Source: Burkholderiales bacterium
Lineage (GTDB): Bacteria > Pseudomonadota > Gammaproteobacteria > Burkholderiales > Thiobacteraceae
Direction of reading: 5' to 3'
Assembly: GCA_023511995.1 (NCBI GenBank)
Contig: JAIMAL010000020.1
Span: forward strand, 1-47,732
DNA: 47,732 bases
Positions 35,908-46,474 of the stretch are shown one piece after another. The notes below the pieces were generated by a model. It made no database searches, was not told the origin of the DNA, and saw only the letters and a program-made list of their open reading frames with translations. Positions within the stretch are counted from its first letter, which is position 1. Each line of letters starts with the position of its first letter. The position numbers and the translations under genes were made by a program.

Positions 35908-37199
35908 GCGCATTTGTCATCTTCGCCATCCTCTTTGCGCTGCTTTTCACCGGCATGCCCATTTCCATCGCCCTGGGCCTGACCGTGCTGGCTTTTCTCG
36001 CCCTGGTATCCTCCCTGTCGCTCGAAACCATCGCCATCGTCTCGCAGAAGCTTTTCACCGGGCTCGACAATTTCGTGATCATGGCGATCCCCTTCTTCGT
36101 GCTCTCCGGAGCCTTGCTGTCGGCGGGCGGGGCGGCGCGTCGCATCATCCGCTTCGCCACCGCACTGGTGGGCTGGATGCCCGGTGGTCTGGCCATGGCG
36201 GCGGTGCTCTCCTGCGCCTTTTTTGCCGCCATATCGGGCTCCAGCCCGGCCACGGTGGTGGCCATTGGTTCCATCATGCTGCCAGCAATGGTGGAGCAGG
36301 GCTACAGCAAACGCTTTGCGGTGGGGGTGCTGGCCACCTCCGGCGGACTGGGCATCCTCATTCCGCCTTCCATCGTGCTCGTCATTTATGGCGTGTCCAC
36401 CTCGGAGAGCATCGGCAAGCTCTTCATCGCCGGGATCGTTCCGGGCCTCGTCATGGCCCTGGCGTTGCTTGCCGTCACCTATGGCGTGGCGCGCTGGCAT
36501 CGCTTTCCCACCCTGCCGCGCGCCAGTCTCAGGGAAATCGGCCAGGCCTTCCGCGAGGCGGCCTGGGGCCTGGGGCTCGCGGTGGTGGTCATCGGTGGCA
36601 TCTACGGGGGATTGTTCACCCCCACCGAAGCGGCGGCGGTGAGTGCCGTCTATGCCTTTTTCGTCGCCGTCTTCGTCTACCGGGAACTGCCCCTGGCCAA
36701 GGTGCCGCGGGTACTCCTCGAGGCCGCCAACATGAGTGCCATGCTGCTTTACATCATCACCAATGCGATTCTCTTTTCCTTCCTCCTCACCACGGAAAAC
36801 ATTCCCCAGCAACTGGCCCAATGGATCATCGACCAGGGCCTCACCCCCTGGATGTTTCTCCTCTTCGTCAACGTGTTGCTCTTCTTCGCCGGCGATTTCA
36901 TGGAACCCTCCTCCATCCTCCTCATCCTCGCGCCGCTCTTTTTGCCCGTGGCCATGAAGCTGGGCATCGATCCCATCCATCTGGGCATCATCATGACCAT
37001 CAACATGGAGCTGGGGATGATCACGCCCCCGGTCGGGCTCAATCTCTACGTGGCGAGCGGCCTGGCGAAGATGGGACTCACCGAAGTGACGAAAGCGGCC
37101 GCGCCATGGATTCTGGTGGTGACCGCGGTATTGCTCCTCGTCACCTATGTACCGGAAATCAGCCTCTGGCTGCCCCATCTCCTCTACGGGCGGCCGTAA
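35904..37199 (+). CDS. dctM: TRAP transporter large permease DctM
   Basis: A 431-aa membrane protein with about 12 helices that moves the substrate with sodium. FAAISGSSPATVVAIGSIMLPAMVEQGY, GGLGILIPPSIVLVIYG and MNMELGMITPPVGLNLYV-like MTINMELGMITPPVGLNLYV are hallmarks of DctM. The start is chosen at the ATGA overlap with dctQ. No two-component regulator gene is next to this operon, so control must lie elsewhere. A convergent SPOR-domain gene follows. Confidence 0.95.
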   Translation: MSAFVIFAILFALLFTGMPISIALGLTVLAFLALVSSLSLETIAIVSQKLFTGLDNFVIMAIPFFVLSGALLSAGGAARRIIRFATALVGWMPGGLAMAAVLSCAFFAAISGSSPATVVAIGSIMLPAMVEQGYSKRFAVGVLATSGGLGILIPPSIVLVIYGVSTSESIGKLFIAGIVPGLVMALALLAVTYGVARWHRFPTLPRASLREIGQAFREAAWGLGLAVVVIGGIYGGLFTPTEAAAVSAVYAFFVAVFVYRELPLAKVPRVLLEAANMSAMLLYIITNAILFSFLLTTENIPQQLAQWIIDQGLTPWMFLLFVNVLLFFAGDFMEPSSILLILAPLFLPVAMKLGIDPIHLGIIMTINMELGMITPPVGLNLYVASGLAKMGLTEVTKAAAPWILVVTAVLLLVTYVPEISLWLPHLLYGRP

Positions 37200-37253
37200 G
37201 GCGCTCCCGCAGCCGTTTCCGAGACAGGCCGCGCCGCTGCCGGGGAGAGAAAA

Positions 37254-37934
37254 TCAGCGCTGCACGATCACCGCGCTGATGCCTTTTTCCTTCAGCCGGG
37301 CGAGGGCGGCCTCCGCCTCGGCCCGGGTCTTGAAGGGGGGCAGCATGACCCGGGTTTCCGTCTGCGCTTCGATCCCCGCGGCGCGCAGGCGCTCCACGAG
37401 CTGGAGCGCGTTCTGGGGGTTATTGAAGACACCGAACTGCACCACATAGCCTGCGGGCGGATGGGCAGGGGGCGGCGGCGTGGGCGCGGGCTCCGCCCTG
37501 ACCAGGGGTTTCACCGCTTCCGCCGGTTTGGCGGGGGGCGGCGGCGCCAGGGGCTTGGCCACCACCTTCGGTGGCGGCGGGGCTTCCGCCGGTGCTTTAC
37601 CTGCCGGCGCGGGAGGCGGTGGGGCGGCGGGTGTCTCGGGCGGCGGGGGGGCGGGTGCCGCTGCCGGCGCGGGCGCCTGCTCCGCTGCCGGCGCGGGAGT
37701 CTGCTCTGCTGGCTGCGCCTCGGGGGCGGGTGCTGCCGGCGGGGCCGGCTCTGCGGCGATGATGGGGGGCGGCGGCACGGTCTCGGCGGCGGGCCGCGTC
37801 ACCGGCGGCGTCGGCTTGTAATGGGAAAGCCAGGTCAACACCCCGGCAGCCAGCCCGATGAGCAGCACCGCCACGATCAGCCGGCGGGTGGCGCGTTTCC
37901 TGATCTCCTCGCTGTCAACAGGCGGCTCGGCCAT
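37254..37934 (-). CDS. SPOR-domain protein (FtsN-like architecture)
   Basis: A 226-aa inner-membrane protein with a short cytoplasmic N-terminus, one membrane helix (about 18–37, RLIVAVLLIGLAAGVLTWL), a very long Pro/Ala-rich linker (about 45–155) and a C-terminal SPOR domain (about 160–226, YVVQFGVFNNPQNALQLVERLRAAG…). SPOR domains bind denuded peptidoglycan at the division site, so a role in cell division or the envelope is likely. The linker is much longer than needed for a structured domain. It is divergent from ndk and convergent with dctM. Confidence 0.85.
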   Translation of the reverse strand: MAEPPVDSEEIRKRATRRLIVAVLLIGLAAGVLTWLSHYKPTPPVTRPAAETVPPPPIIAAEPAPPAAPAPEAQPAEQTPAPAAEQAPAPAAAPAPPPPETPAAPPPPAPAGKAPAEAPPPPKVVAKPLAPPPPAKPAEAVKPLVRAEPAPTPPPPAHPPAGYVVQFGVFNNPQNALQLVERLRAAGIEAQTETRVMLPPFKTRAEAEAALARLKEKGISAVIVQR

Positions 37935-38040
37935 ATTCCCCCCTCGTGGTTGTATTTGCGGGGGATGTTACCACTTCCGGGGAAAGCCGTTGGCGCGGCC
38001 TTCGCCTTGGCCTGGATGACCGCATCTTCATCTGCCGCCC

Positions 38041-38069
38041 TTTCGCCGCCCGGCCGAAAAAGGTATAGT
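38041..38069 (+). promoter_or_regulatory. Possible ndk promoter
   Basis: TATAGT (38064–38069) is a good -10 box, 41 nt before the ndk ATG. Seventeen nt upstream, TTTCGC (38041–38046) is a weak -35. It lies in the 175-bp divergent spacer between the SPOR gene and ndk. The -10 is convincing; the -35 is not. Confidence 0.35.
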
Positions 38070-38109
38070 TATCGCTTTGTTTTTTCTGGACTTCACGCGG
38101 AGGAAATTC

Positions 38110-38538
38110 ATGGCCGTCGAACGCACCTTGTCGATCATCAAACCCGATGCCGTGGCCAAGAACGTGATCGGCAAGATTTATTCCCGTTTCGAGGAAAATG
38201 GTCTGAAAATCGTGGCGGCGCGCATGATGTGGCTGTCGCGGGCGCAAGCCGAAGGCTTCTACGCGGTGCACCGGGGCAAGCCGTTCTTCAACGATCTCAT
38301 CGACTTCATGACCTCCGGGCCGGTCATGGTGCAGGTGCTGGAGGGGGAGAATGCCATCGCCAAAAACCGGGAGCTGATGGGCGCCACCGATCCGAAGAAG
38401 GCCGCGCCCGGAACCATCCGCGCCGACTTCGCTCAGAGCATCGATGCCAATGCGGTGCATGGCTCCGACGGGCCGGACACTGCCCGGGTGGAGATCGCCT
38501 ATTTCTTCCCCGAGATGGAAGTGTTTTCCGGGCGCTGA
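38110..38538 (+). CDS. ndk: Nucleoside diphosphate kinase
   Basis: A 142-aa enzyme that moves the gamma-phosphate of ATP to nucleoside diphosphates. [18 protein letters not shown] is the standard start, RPFF-like [16 protein letters not shown] follows, and the phosphorylated His117 is in NAVHGSD. ATG 38110 has GGAGGAAA; an upstream in-frame ATG at 38077 is rejected as it would add residues absent from the family. rlmN follows after 24 nt. Confidence 0.97.
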   Translation: MAVERTLSIIKPDAVAKNVIGKIYSRFEENGLKIVAARMMWLSRAQAEGFYAVHRGKPFFNDLIDFMTSGPVMVQVLEGENAIAKNRELMGATDPKKAAPGTIRADFAQSIDANAVHGSDGPDTARVEIAYFFPEMEVFSGR

Positions 38539-38562
38539 AGTCCTGAGACGAAACCGCCTGCC

Positions 38563-39771
38563 GTGACCATCAACCTGCTCGATTACGATCTGCCGCAACT
38601 CACCCGCTACTTCGTGGAAACGCTGGGGGAGAAGCCCTTCCGCGCCCGCCAGGTGATGCGCTGGATACATCAGGCCGGTGAGCAGGACTTCGCGGCGATG
38701 ACGGATCTTGCCCGCACGCTGCGGGAAAAGCTGGCGGCAGGGGCCGTCGTCATGCCCCCGCGCATCCTCGCCGAGCACCGCTCCGCCGATGGCACGGTGA
38801 AGTGGCTCATGGACACCGGCGGTGCCAATGCGGTGGAGACGGTGTTCATTCCGGAAGGGGATTGGCAGACGCATCTTCACGGGGCGGAGGAGGGCGCGGC
38901 CCCCGAGCTTGCGGCAGAGGGCCTGAAAGAGGCGGCCGGTGGCGCTCGGGAGGAGGCTGCCGCCGGCCGTTACCGGGGCACGCTGTGTGTGTCCACCCAG
39001 GTGGGCTGTGCCTTGGCCTGCACCTTCTGCGCCACGGGACGGCAGGGCTTCAACCGTAATCTGTCGGTGGCGGAAATCGTCGGCCAGTTGTGGCTCGCCC
39101 AGCGCGCCCTCAAGGGCTTAACCGGGGCAACGGGCTTGGCGCGACCCATCACCAACGTCGTGCTCATGGGCATGGGCGAGCCCCTCACCAACTTCGACAA
39201 CGTGGTCACCAGCCTGCGGGTGATGCTGGACGACCATGCCTATGGCCTTTCCCGGCGACGGGTGACGGTGAGCACTTCGGGCATCGTGCCGGCCATGGAC
39301 AGGCTGCGGGAAGCCTGTCCGGTGGCCCTGGCGGTGTCCCTGCACGCCCCCAACGATGCGCTGCGGGATGTCCTGGTGCCCATCAACCGCAAGTATCCGT
39401 TGCGGGAGCTGATGGCCGCCTGCGAGCGTTACCTCGCGGCGGCGCCGCGGGATTTCATCACCTTCGAGTATGTGATGCTGGCAGGGGTCAACGACACGCC
39501 CCAGCATGCGCGGGAGCTCATCGCCCTCACCCGCGACGTGCCCTGCAAGTTCAATCTCATTCCGTTCAATCCTTTCCGTGGCGCAGGCTACACGCGTTCC
39601 TCGCCCGAGGCCCAGCGCCGTTTCCGCGACATCCTGCAGGAAGCGGGTTTCGTGGTCACCACCCGCAAGACACGGGGCGATGACATCGCCGCCGCCTGTG
39701 GTCAGCTCGCGGGGCGGGTACAGGACAAAAGCCGGCGCCTGGCGCGCCTGGTGACGGGAGTGCACCCATGA
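38563..39771 (+). CDS. rlmN: Dual-specificity RNA methyltransferase RlmN
   Basis: A 402-aa radical-SAM enzyme that methylates A2503 of 23S rRNA and A37 of several tRNAs. The [4Fe-4S] ligands are Cys149, Cys153 and Cys156 in CALACTFC; the SAM region includes [17 protein letters not shown] and [12 protein letters not shown]. The methyl-carrying Cys is near the C-terminus in AACGQLAG. The GTG start gives the family N-terminus. About 35 extra residues (99–136, Ala/Glu rich) sit between [10 protein letters not shown] and [12 protein letters not shown], where most RlmN proteins have only a few. Confidence 0.95.
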   Translation: MTINLLDYDLPQLTRYFVETLGEKPFRARQVMRWIHQAGEQDFAAMTDLARTLREKLAAGAVVMPPRILAEHRSADGTVKWLMDTGGANAVETVFIPEGDWQTHLHGAEEGAAPELAAEGLKEAAGGAREEAAAGRYRGTLCVSTQVGCALACTFCATGRQGFNRNLSVAEIVGQLWLAQRALKGLTGATGLARPITNVVLMGMGEPLTNFDNVVTSLRVMLDDHAYGLSRRRVTVSTSGIVPAMDRLREACPVALAVSLHAPNDALRDVLVPINRKYPLRELMAACERYLAAAPRDFITFEYVMLAGVNDTPQHARELIALTRDVPCKFNLIPFNPFRGAGYTRSSPEAQRRFRDILQEAGFVVTTRKTRGDDIAAACGQLAGRVQDKSRRLARLVTGVHP

Positions 39772-40556
39772 CGGGCAACAAGGGACGTATCCGGCGTTTC
39801 GTTTTTACCGCCCTGCTGGTCCTATTTGGCGGCGCCTGCGCCCAGCAGCCGGTGCAGAACCAGAGTCTGGGTCAGGAGGAGAGCCAGCGGCTGGAGGCGG
39901 CACGCGCCCATACCGAACTGGGGTCGGCCTATTATGGCAATGGCCAACTGGGCGTGGCGCTGGAGGAATTCACCATCGCCACTCAGATCTATCCCAAATA
40001 CGCCCCCGCTTATTACATGCTGGGCTTGGTGCACATGGAGCTCAAGGAAGACCAGCAGGCGGAGGCGGCCTTTCGCCGCGCCATCGAGCTCGATCCCACG
40101 AGTTCGGAGGCATACAACAACTACGGCTGGTTTCTCTGCCAGCGCAATCGCATCGACGAGGCCATCCGACAGTTCACCCTCGCCCTGAAAAACCCCCGTT
40201 ACGAGACACCGGAAAAGGCCTATGTCAATGCCGGCATCTGTTCCTTGAAGCGCAACGACGAGGCGGGGGCGATCGACTATCTGCAGCGTGCCCTGCAGGT
40301 GGCACCCACCCATCCCCTGGCCCTCTATCATCTGGCGGACATCCATTTCCGGCGTGGGGATGCGGCTACCGCCAAGAGTCTGCTTTTGCGCTACATGAAA
40401 GCCAATCCGCCCACGGCCGAGGCGCTGTGGCTTGGCGTGCGGGTGGAGAGGCGTCTGGGTGACCGTGAGACCGAGGCGAGCTACGCGCAGATGCTACGGC
40501 AACGCTTCCCGGAGGCACCGGAGACCCAGCTTCTCAAAGCCCAACGCTACGAATGA
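39768..40556 (+). CDS. pilF: Type IV pilus biogenesis lipoprotein PilF/PilW
   Basis: A 262-aa outer-membrane-associated TPR lipoprotein needed to assemble the PilQ secretin. The signal ends in FGGAC with Cys24 as the likely lipidated residue. Several TPR units follow, for example [50 protein letters not shown] and [20 protein letters not shown]. The start overlaps the rlmN stop as ATGA. The rlmN–pilF–rodZ–ispG order is conserved in beta- and gammaproteobacteria. Confidence 0.92.
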   Translation: MTGNKGRIRRFVFTALLVLFGGACAQQPVQNQSLGQEESQRLEAARAHTELGSAYYGNGQLGVALEEFTIATQIYPKYAPAYYMLGLVHMELKEDQQAEAAFRRAIELDPTSSEAYNNYGWFLCQRNRIDEAIRQFTLALKNPRYETPEKAYVNAGICSLKRNDEAGAIDYLQRALQVAPTHPLALYHLADIHFRRGDAATAKSLLLRYMKANPPTAEALWLGVRVERRLGDRETEASYAQMLRQRFPEAPETQLLKAQRYE

Positions 40557-41344
40557 GGGAAGAGGACGCCATCGCCCCGGCCAACGCCGCCAAGAGCGTG
40601 GGGGAGATGCTGCGCGAGGCGAGGGAGCGCCGGCAGTGGTCGGCTGCGGACGTGGCGCGCCATTTGCGTTTCAGCCTGCGCCAGGTGGAGGCGCTGGAAG
40701 CCAACGATTTCGCCGCCCTCCCGGGCGATACCATCGTCCGCGGCTTCATCCGCAACTACGCGCGATTGCTGCAGATCGACGCCGCGCCCCTGCTTGCCGC
40801 CTATGAGGCGGCGCGTCCCCAGGAGGTGCAACCCGCTCCGGCCGTGCGCGGCGAGGGGATCGACATTTCTCCGCGGCCTTCGCGTCGTTGGCTCCTTCGT
40901 CTGCTTGTCCTGCTCGTGATCGTGATCGGGGTGCCCCTGGCCATCTATGCCTTGTTGCACGACGAGGGGGCGCTTTCACCCCGGCCGGCGGCCAAGCCGG
41001 CCCCGGCAGCGCAGGTGAAGCCTTTGCCGCTGCCAGCCGCGGAACCCGTGGCCCCCCTTAAGCCCGCGGCAAGCCCCGCGCAAGCCGCCACCGCGCCCGC
41101 CGCGGAAATGCCCAGCCTGCATTTCGTCTTCGACGAGGAGGCCTGGGTGGAGGTGCGCGACCGCAACGGGCGCAAACTGTTTTCGCGGCTTGGCCGCAAG
41201 GGCACGGAGGAGACCCTCACCGGTGAGGGGCCATTCAGCCTCGTGGTGGGGAATGCGGCCCATGTGCGTCTCACCTATAATGGCAAGCCTGTCGATCTGA
41301 CCCCTTACATCAAGGTCAACGTGGCCCGCCTCACCCTGGAGTGA
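40553..41344 (+). CDS. rodZ: Cytoskeletal protein RodZ
   Basis: A 263-aa membrane protein that links MreB to the envelope and supports rod shape. The cytoplasmic helix-turn-helix domain (about 14–85) reads [35 protein letters not shown] and [15 protein letters not shown]. One membrane helix lies at about 112–134. A Pro/Ala-rich periplasmic linker leads to the C-terminal DUF4115-type beta domain (about 187–260, [18 protein letters not shown]…). It overlaps pilF as ATGA. Confidence 0.92.
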   Translation: MREEDAIAPANAAKSVGEMLREARERRQWSAADVARHLRFSLRQVEALEANDFAALPGDTIVRGFIRNYARLLQIDAAPLLAAYEAARPQEVQPAPAVRGEGIDISPRPSRRWLLRLLVLLVIVIGVPLAIYALLHDEGALSPRPAAKPAPAAQVKPLPLPAAEPVAPLKPAASPAQAATAPAAEMPSLHFVFDEEAWVEVRDRNGRKLFSRLGRKGTEETLTGEGPFSLVVGNAAHVRLTYNGKPVDLTPYIKVNVARLTLE

Positions 41345-41346
41345 CC

Positions 41347-42465
41347 ATGTATTCCGTGCCCATCGTCCGCCGCAAAAGCCGCCGCATCATGGTCGGGTCC
41401 GTGCCCGTGGGCGGGGATGCGCCGATTTCGGTACAGACCATGACCAACACCGAAACCTGCGATGTGGAGGCAACGGTGGCCCAGATCGAACGCGCGGCCC
41501 AGGTGGGGGCTGACATCGTGCGCGTGTCGGTGCCCAGCCTGGAAGCCGCCGAGGCTTTCGGCCGGATCCGCAAACGCTCGCCGGTGCCCCTGGTGGCCGA
41601 CATCCATTTCGATTACCGCATTGCCCTGCGGGTGGCGGAACTGGGCGCAGACTGCCTGCGCATCAACCCGGGCAATATTGGGCGGGAGGATCGCGTCCGA
41701 GCGGTGGTGCAATCGGCCAGGGACCATGGCATTCCCATCCGCATCGGCGTCAATGCCGGCTCCCTGGAAAAGGACCTGCAGAAGAAATACGGCGAACCGA
41801 CGCCGCAGGCGCTGGTGGAATCCGCCCTGCGCCATGTCGACATCCTGGATAGCCTGGATTTCCAGGATTTCAAGGTGAGCGTGAAAGCCTCCGACGTCTT
41901 CATGGCGGTGGAGGCCTACCGCCTGCTCGCGCGGCAGATCGAGCAGCCCCTGCATCTGGGCATCACCGAGGCCGGCGGCTTGCGCACAGGCACGGTGAAG
42001 TCGGCCATCGGCATTGGCATGCTGCTCGCCGAGGGCATCGGCGATACCCTGCGTGTGTCCCTTGCCGCCGATCCGGTGGAGGAGGTGCGCGTGGGCTACG
42101 ACATCCTGAAGAGTCTGCATTTGCGCAACAAGGGCGTGAACATCGTCGCCTGTCCCTCCTGCTCCCGCCAGGAGTTCGACGTCATCAAGACGGTGAACGA
42201 GTTGGAGGCCCGTCTGGAAGACGTGCTGGAGCCGCTCACGGTGGCGGTCATCGGTTGTTGCGTCAACGGCCCCGGGGAAGCCCGGGAGGCGGACATTGGT
42301 CTGGCCGGGGGGTCGCCGAGTCTCCTTTACGTGGATGGCAAACCTAGCCACAAGGTGGAGGCGGCTTCCCTGGTGGACGAACTGGAACGCCAGGTGCGCG
42401 CGCGGCTCGCCACGAAGGCCGCAGCCGGCCAGGGGCGCACCATCCCCATCAAAGTGGCGCGCTGA
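41347..42465 (+). CDS. ispG: 4-hydroxy-3-methylbut-2-enyl diphosphate synthase
   Basis: A 372-aa iron–sulfur enzyme of the MEP isoprenoid pathway that makes HMBPP from methylerythritol cyclodiphosphate. [34 protein letters not shown] and [14 protein letters not shown] are family motifs. The [4Fe-4S] Cys residues are in [11 protein letters not shown] (about 269–272) and [11 protein letters not shown] (about 304–305). ATG 41347 is preferred over GTG 41341 because GGAG at 41337–41340 is correctly spaced only for the ATG. Confidence 0.97.
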   Translation: MYSVPIVRRKSRRIMVGSVPVGGDAPISVQTMTNTETCDVEATVAQIERAAQVGADIVRVSVPSLEAAEAFGRIRKRSPVPLVADIHFDYRIALRVAELGADCLRINPGNIGREDRVRAVVQSARDHGIPIRIGVNAGSLEKDLQKKYGEPTPQALVESALRHVDILDSLDFQDFKVSVKASDVFMAVEAYRLLARQIEQPLHLGITEAGGLRTGTVKSAIGIGMLLAEGIGDTLRVSLAADPVEEVRVGYDILKSLHLRNKGVNIVACPSCSRQEFDVIKTVNELEARLEDVLEPLTVAVIGCCVNGPGEAREADIGLAGGSPSLLYVDGKPSHKVEAASLVDELERQVRARLATKAAAGQGRTIPIKVAR

Positions 42466-42571
42466 TTCGGCGCCCTTTCATCAACGCCCGTCAGAGGCGG
42501 TATCCATCCAGAGGGGAAGGAAGGGGAGAAGTTTGTCCCCGCGAGGGGGAATTTTGCACAGGAAAAGGATC

Positions 42572-43360
42572 ATGGCAGGCAATCTGGCTTGGAGTGGCGT
42601 GGAGGCGCTGCGGGAAAAACTTGCGCAGCATCCGGTGTACCAGCGGGTGCAGGATATGGCGGCTTTGCGGGTGTTCATGGAGCACCACGTCTATCCGGTT
42701 TGGGACTTCATGTCCCTGGTGAAATACCTGCAGGGGGTGGTGGCGCCCACCACGCTGCCCTGGGTGCCGCGAGGCGATGCGGCGGTGCGCCGTTTCATCA
42801 ACGAGATCGTGCTGGAGGAGGAATCGGACGAAGGGGTGCCGGGGCAGGCGACGCCCTTCAATTACGCGAGCCACTTCGAACTTTACTGCGCGGCGATGGT
42901 GGAGGTGGGCGCCGATCCCGGACCCGTCCGCGCTTTCGTTAAGCATGCCGCGACAGACGGCATCGAAGCGGCCCTTAAAGCGCAACCGGTGCCGGAACCG
43001 GCGCGGGCGTTCATGGGCACCACCTTCGGCTTCATCGCCAGCGGCAAACCCCATGTGGTGGCAGCGGCCTTTTCCCTGGGGCGCGAGCATGTCATTCCCG
43101 GCATGTTCCGCGCCCTGCTCGCCCGCATGGGGGTGGACCGGGAGCAGGCGCCGGCCTTCCACTATTACCTGGAACGGCATATCCATCTGGACGAGGGGAC
43201 CCACGCCCCCCTTGCCTTGCGGCTCCTGGAAAACCTCTGCGGCGGGGATGCGCAGCGCATCGCCGAAGCCGAAGCAGCGGCGAAGGAGGCCCTCACCGCG
43301 CGGCTTCGCTTCTGGGACGGGGTGCTCGCCGCCCTCACCCCACGCGCGGCGGCGGCGTGA
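42572..43360 (+). CDS. DUF3050 family protein (heme-oxygenase-like fold)
   Basis: A 262-aa protein recognised from HPVYQRVQDMAALRVFMEHHVYPVWDFMSLVKYLQ, typical of DUF3050. Later EIVLEEESDEG, SHFELYCAAMVEVGAD and LERHIHLDEGTHAPLAL supply Glu and His residues in helices, including a D-x3-H pattern, like diiron proteins of the heme-oxygenase-like superfamily. A metal-dependent oxygenase role is possible but not established. It interrupts the usual ispG–hisS adjacency. The upstream gap (42466–42571) is purine rich, with a short hairpin at 42536–42550. Confidence 0.8.
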   Translation: MAGNLAWSGVEALREKLAQHPVYQRVQDMAALRVFMEHHVYPVWDFMSLVKYLQGVVAPTTLPWVPRGDAAVRRFINEIVLEEESDEGVPGQATPFNYASHFELYCAAMVEVGADPGPVRAFVKHAATDGIEAALKAQPVPEPARAFMGTTFGFIASGKPHVVAAAFSLGREHVIPGMFRALLARMGVDREQAPAFHYYLERHIHLDEGTHAPLALRLLENLCGGDAQRIAEAEAAAKEALTARLRFWDGVLAALTPRAAAA

Positions 43361-43397
43361 ATTGGGATAGAATTCCGCGTTTTCCATAAGGGTTACC

Positions 43398-44657
<1,260 letters not shown>

Positions 44658-44672
44658 CCGGGAAAAAGGGAT

Positions 44673-45308
44673 ATGGCATTCGATCTGGAAGAACAGGAAC
44701 AACTGGACGCCCTCAAGGCCTGGTGGAAGGCCCATGGGGCGAAAGTGGTGGTGGGCGTGCTCGTCTTCGCTGTCGCAGTGGCCGGCTACCGGGGGTGGAC
44801 CTGGTACCTGGAGCGGCAACGGGCCGAAGCGGCGCAACTCTATTCAGCGCTGGAGCAGGCCTTCGTTGGCGGCGACACGAAGAAGGTGCGCGCCCTGGCC
44901 GGGGAGATCATGGAACGCTACCGGCGCACCCCCTATGCGGTGGATGCGGCGCTGCTCGTGGCCAAGGCCAATGTCCAGGGCGGCGATCGCAAGAGTGCGA
45001 AACAGCAGCTGCAATGGGTGATGGACCAGGCGCGGGACGACCAAAGCCGGGATCTCGCGCGCCTGAATCTCGCCGGCCTGCTCCTCGACGACAGGGAATA
45101 CGAGGCGGCGCTCAAACTGTTGGAGGCACCGCACAATCCGGCCTTCGACGTCCTCTACCAGGAGCGGCGGGGGGATGTGCTCGCTGCCCAGGGCAAGAAC
45201 GACGCGGCGCGTGCCGCCTATCGCGCCGCCCTCGAGCGTCTGGCGAAAGAGGCACCGGCGCGTGCCGTGCTGGAAATCAAGCTGGATGCGCTGGAGAGCC
45301 GGGGATGA
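44673..45308 (+). CDS. yfgM: YfgM-like tetratricopeptide protein
   Basis: A 211-aa inner-membrane protein with a short acidic cytoplasmic start (FDLEEQEQLDALKAWWKAHG), one membrane helix (about 23–43) and a periplasmic TPR-like domain. In E. coli YfgM associates with the Sec translocon and the chaperone PpiD. Recognised from its N-terminus and from its place between hisS and bamB. Its stop overlaps the bamB start as ATGA. Confidence 0.9.
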   Translation: MAFDLEEQEQLDALKAWWKAHGAKVVVGVLVFAVAVAGYRGWTWYLERQRAEAAQLYSALEQAFVGGDTKKVRALAGEIMERYRRTPYAVDAALLVAKANVQGGDRKSAKQQLQWVMDQARDDQSRDLARLNLAGLLLDDREYEAALKLLEAPHNPAFDVLYQERRGDVLAAQGKNDAARAAYRAALERLAKEAPARAVLEIKLDALESRG

Positions 45309-46465
45309 GGTGGCAGGCCCGGCTGGCAGTCATCGGCTGCCTTTTGCTCAACCTGGCGGGCTGCGCCAGCGTGAGCGAACTGTGGGACGACTGGTTTGGC
45401 ACGTCCGCGCGGCGGGATGTACCGACCCCCCTGTCGGAATTCAAACCGACGGTGCAGTTGAGCCTCAAGCAGGCGACGGTGGGTGCGGGCGGCAATGCCG
45501 TGCTGGTGCCGGGGGTGTGGCAGCAATCGGTGTTCGCCGCCTCGGCGGAAGGCCGCCTTGTCCGCTTCGACGCGACACTGGGCCGCGAGCTTTGGCGTCT
45601 GGAGCTCAAGGAGCGTCTGTCCGCCGGCGTGGGGGTGGGCCCTGCCGGGGTGGTGGTGGCCGGGCCCAAGGGCGATGTGCTCGCCTTCGATCATGGCGGG
45701 CGGCTATTGTGGCGCACGCGGGTGTCCAGCGAGGTGCTGGCCCCTCCCGCGGTGGGCACGGATACGGTTTATGTGCGCGCCCTGGATGGCCGCATCCACG
45801 CCCTCGATGCGGCCAGCGGCCAGCGCAAATGGTTCTACCAGCGCAATATTCCGGCGCTCACCGTGCGCAACACGGCCGGCCTGCTCCTCGACCGCAATGG
45901 TCTGTTCGCCGGCTTCGGCGGCGGCAAGCTGGTGGCCCTGGAGGCGGCAAGCGGGGCGGTGGCGTGGGAAGCGACGGTGGCGCAGCCACGCGGCGTGAGT
46001 GAGCTGGAGCGCATCGCCGATGTCACCAGCACGCCCGTCACCGATGGTCAGCTCATCTGTGCCGCAGCCTTCCAGGGGCGGGTGGCCTGTTTCGACATCA
46101 ACACGGGCGCGCCCGCCTGGGGGCGGGAGATTTCCAGCTTCACCGGCATTGCCCTCGATGGCCGCAATCTGTACGTGAGCGAGACGAAGGGGGTCGTGCA
46201 CGTCCTCGACAAGGGCAGTGGGGCGTCGGTGTGGAAGCAGGACAAACTCCTCCACCGCCAGTTGAGTGGGCCGGCGGTCCATCGCGGCTACGTGGTGGTG
46301 GGCGATCTCGCCGGCTATGTGCATTTCCTTTCCCGCGAGGATGGCAGCTTCGCCGCGCGGATTGCCACCGACGGCAGTCCCATCCGCGCCACACCCCAGG
46401 TGCTGCCCCAGGGCGTCCTGGTCCAGACCCTGAAGGGCGGGTTGTATCTCATCGGCCTCGACTGA
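45305..46465 (+). CDS. bamB: Outer membrane assembly lipoprotein BamB
   Basis: A 386-aa lipoprotein of the BAM complex that inserts beta-barrel proteins. The signal ends in the lipobox LAGC with Cys20. The mature part is an eight-bladed PQQ-type propeller, with repeated 'G-x-[VL]-x-A-[LF]-D-x-x-x-G-x-x-x-W' units such as GRLVRFDATLGRELWRLEL, GRIHALDAASGQRKWFYQ and GRVACFDINTGAPAW. The length is normal. It starts inside the yfgM stop codon and precedes der by 9 nt. Confidence 0.95.
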   Translation: MRWQARLAVIGCLLLNLAGCASVSELWDDWFGTSARRDVPTPLSEFKPTVQLSLKQATVGAGGNAVLVPGVWQQSVFAASAEGRLVRFDATLGRELWRLELKERLSAGVGVGPAGVVVAGPKGDVLAFDHGGRLLWRTRVSSEVLAPPAVGTDTVYVRALDGRIHALDAASGQRKWFYQRNIPALTVRNTAGLLLDRNGLFAGFGGGKLVALEAASGAVAWEATVAQPRGVSELERIADVTSTPVTDGQLICAAAFQGRVACFDINTGAPAWGREISSFTGIALDGRNLYVSETKGVVHVLDKGSGASVWKQDKLLHRQLSGPAVHRGYVVVGDLAGYVHFLSREDGSFAARIATDGSPIRATPQVLPQGVLVQTLKGGLYLIGLD

Positions 46466-46474
46466 CGGCCTCCC

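Noticed and set aside
42536-42550. TCCCC-GCGAG-GGGGA hairpin plus ATTTT after ispG
   Set aside because: The stem is short and the T-run has only four bases; not enough for a terminator call.
43368-43373. TAGAAT as a -10 box for hisS
   Set aside because: No acceptable -35 box at 16–18 nt upstream; the upstream region is pure GCG repeats of the DUF3050 gene end.
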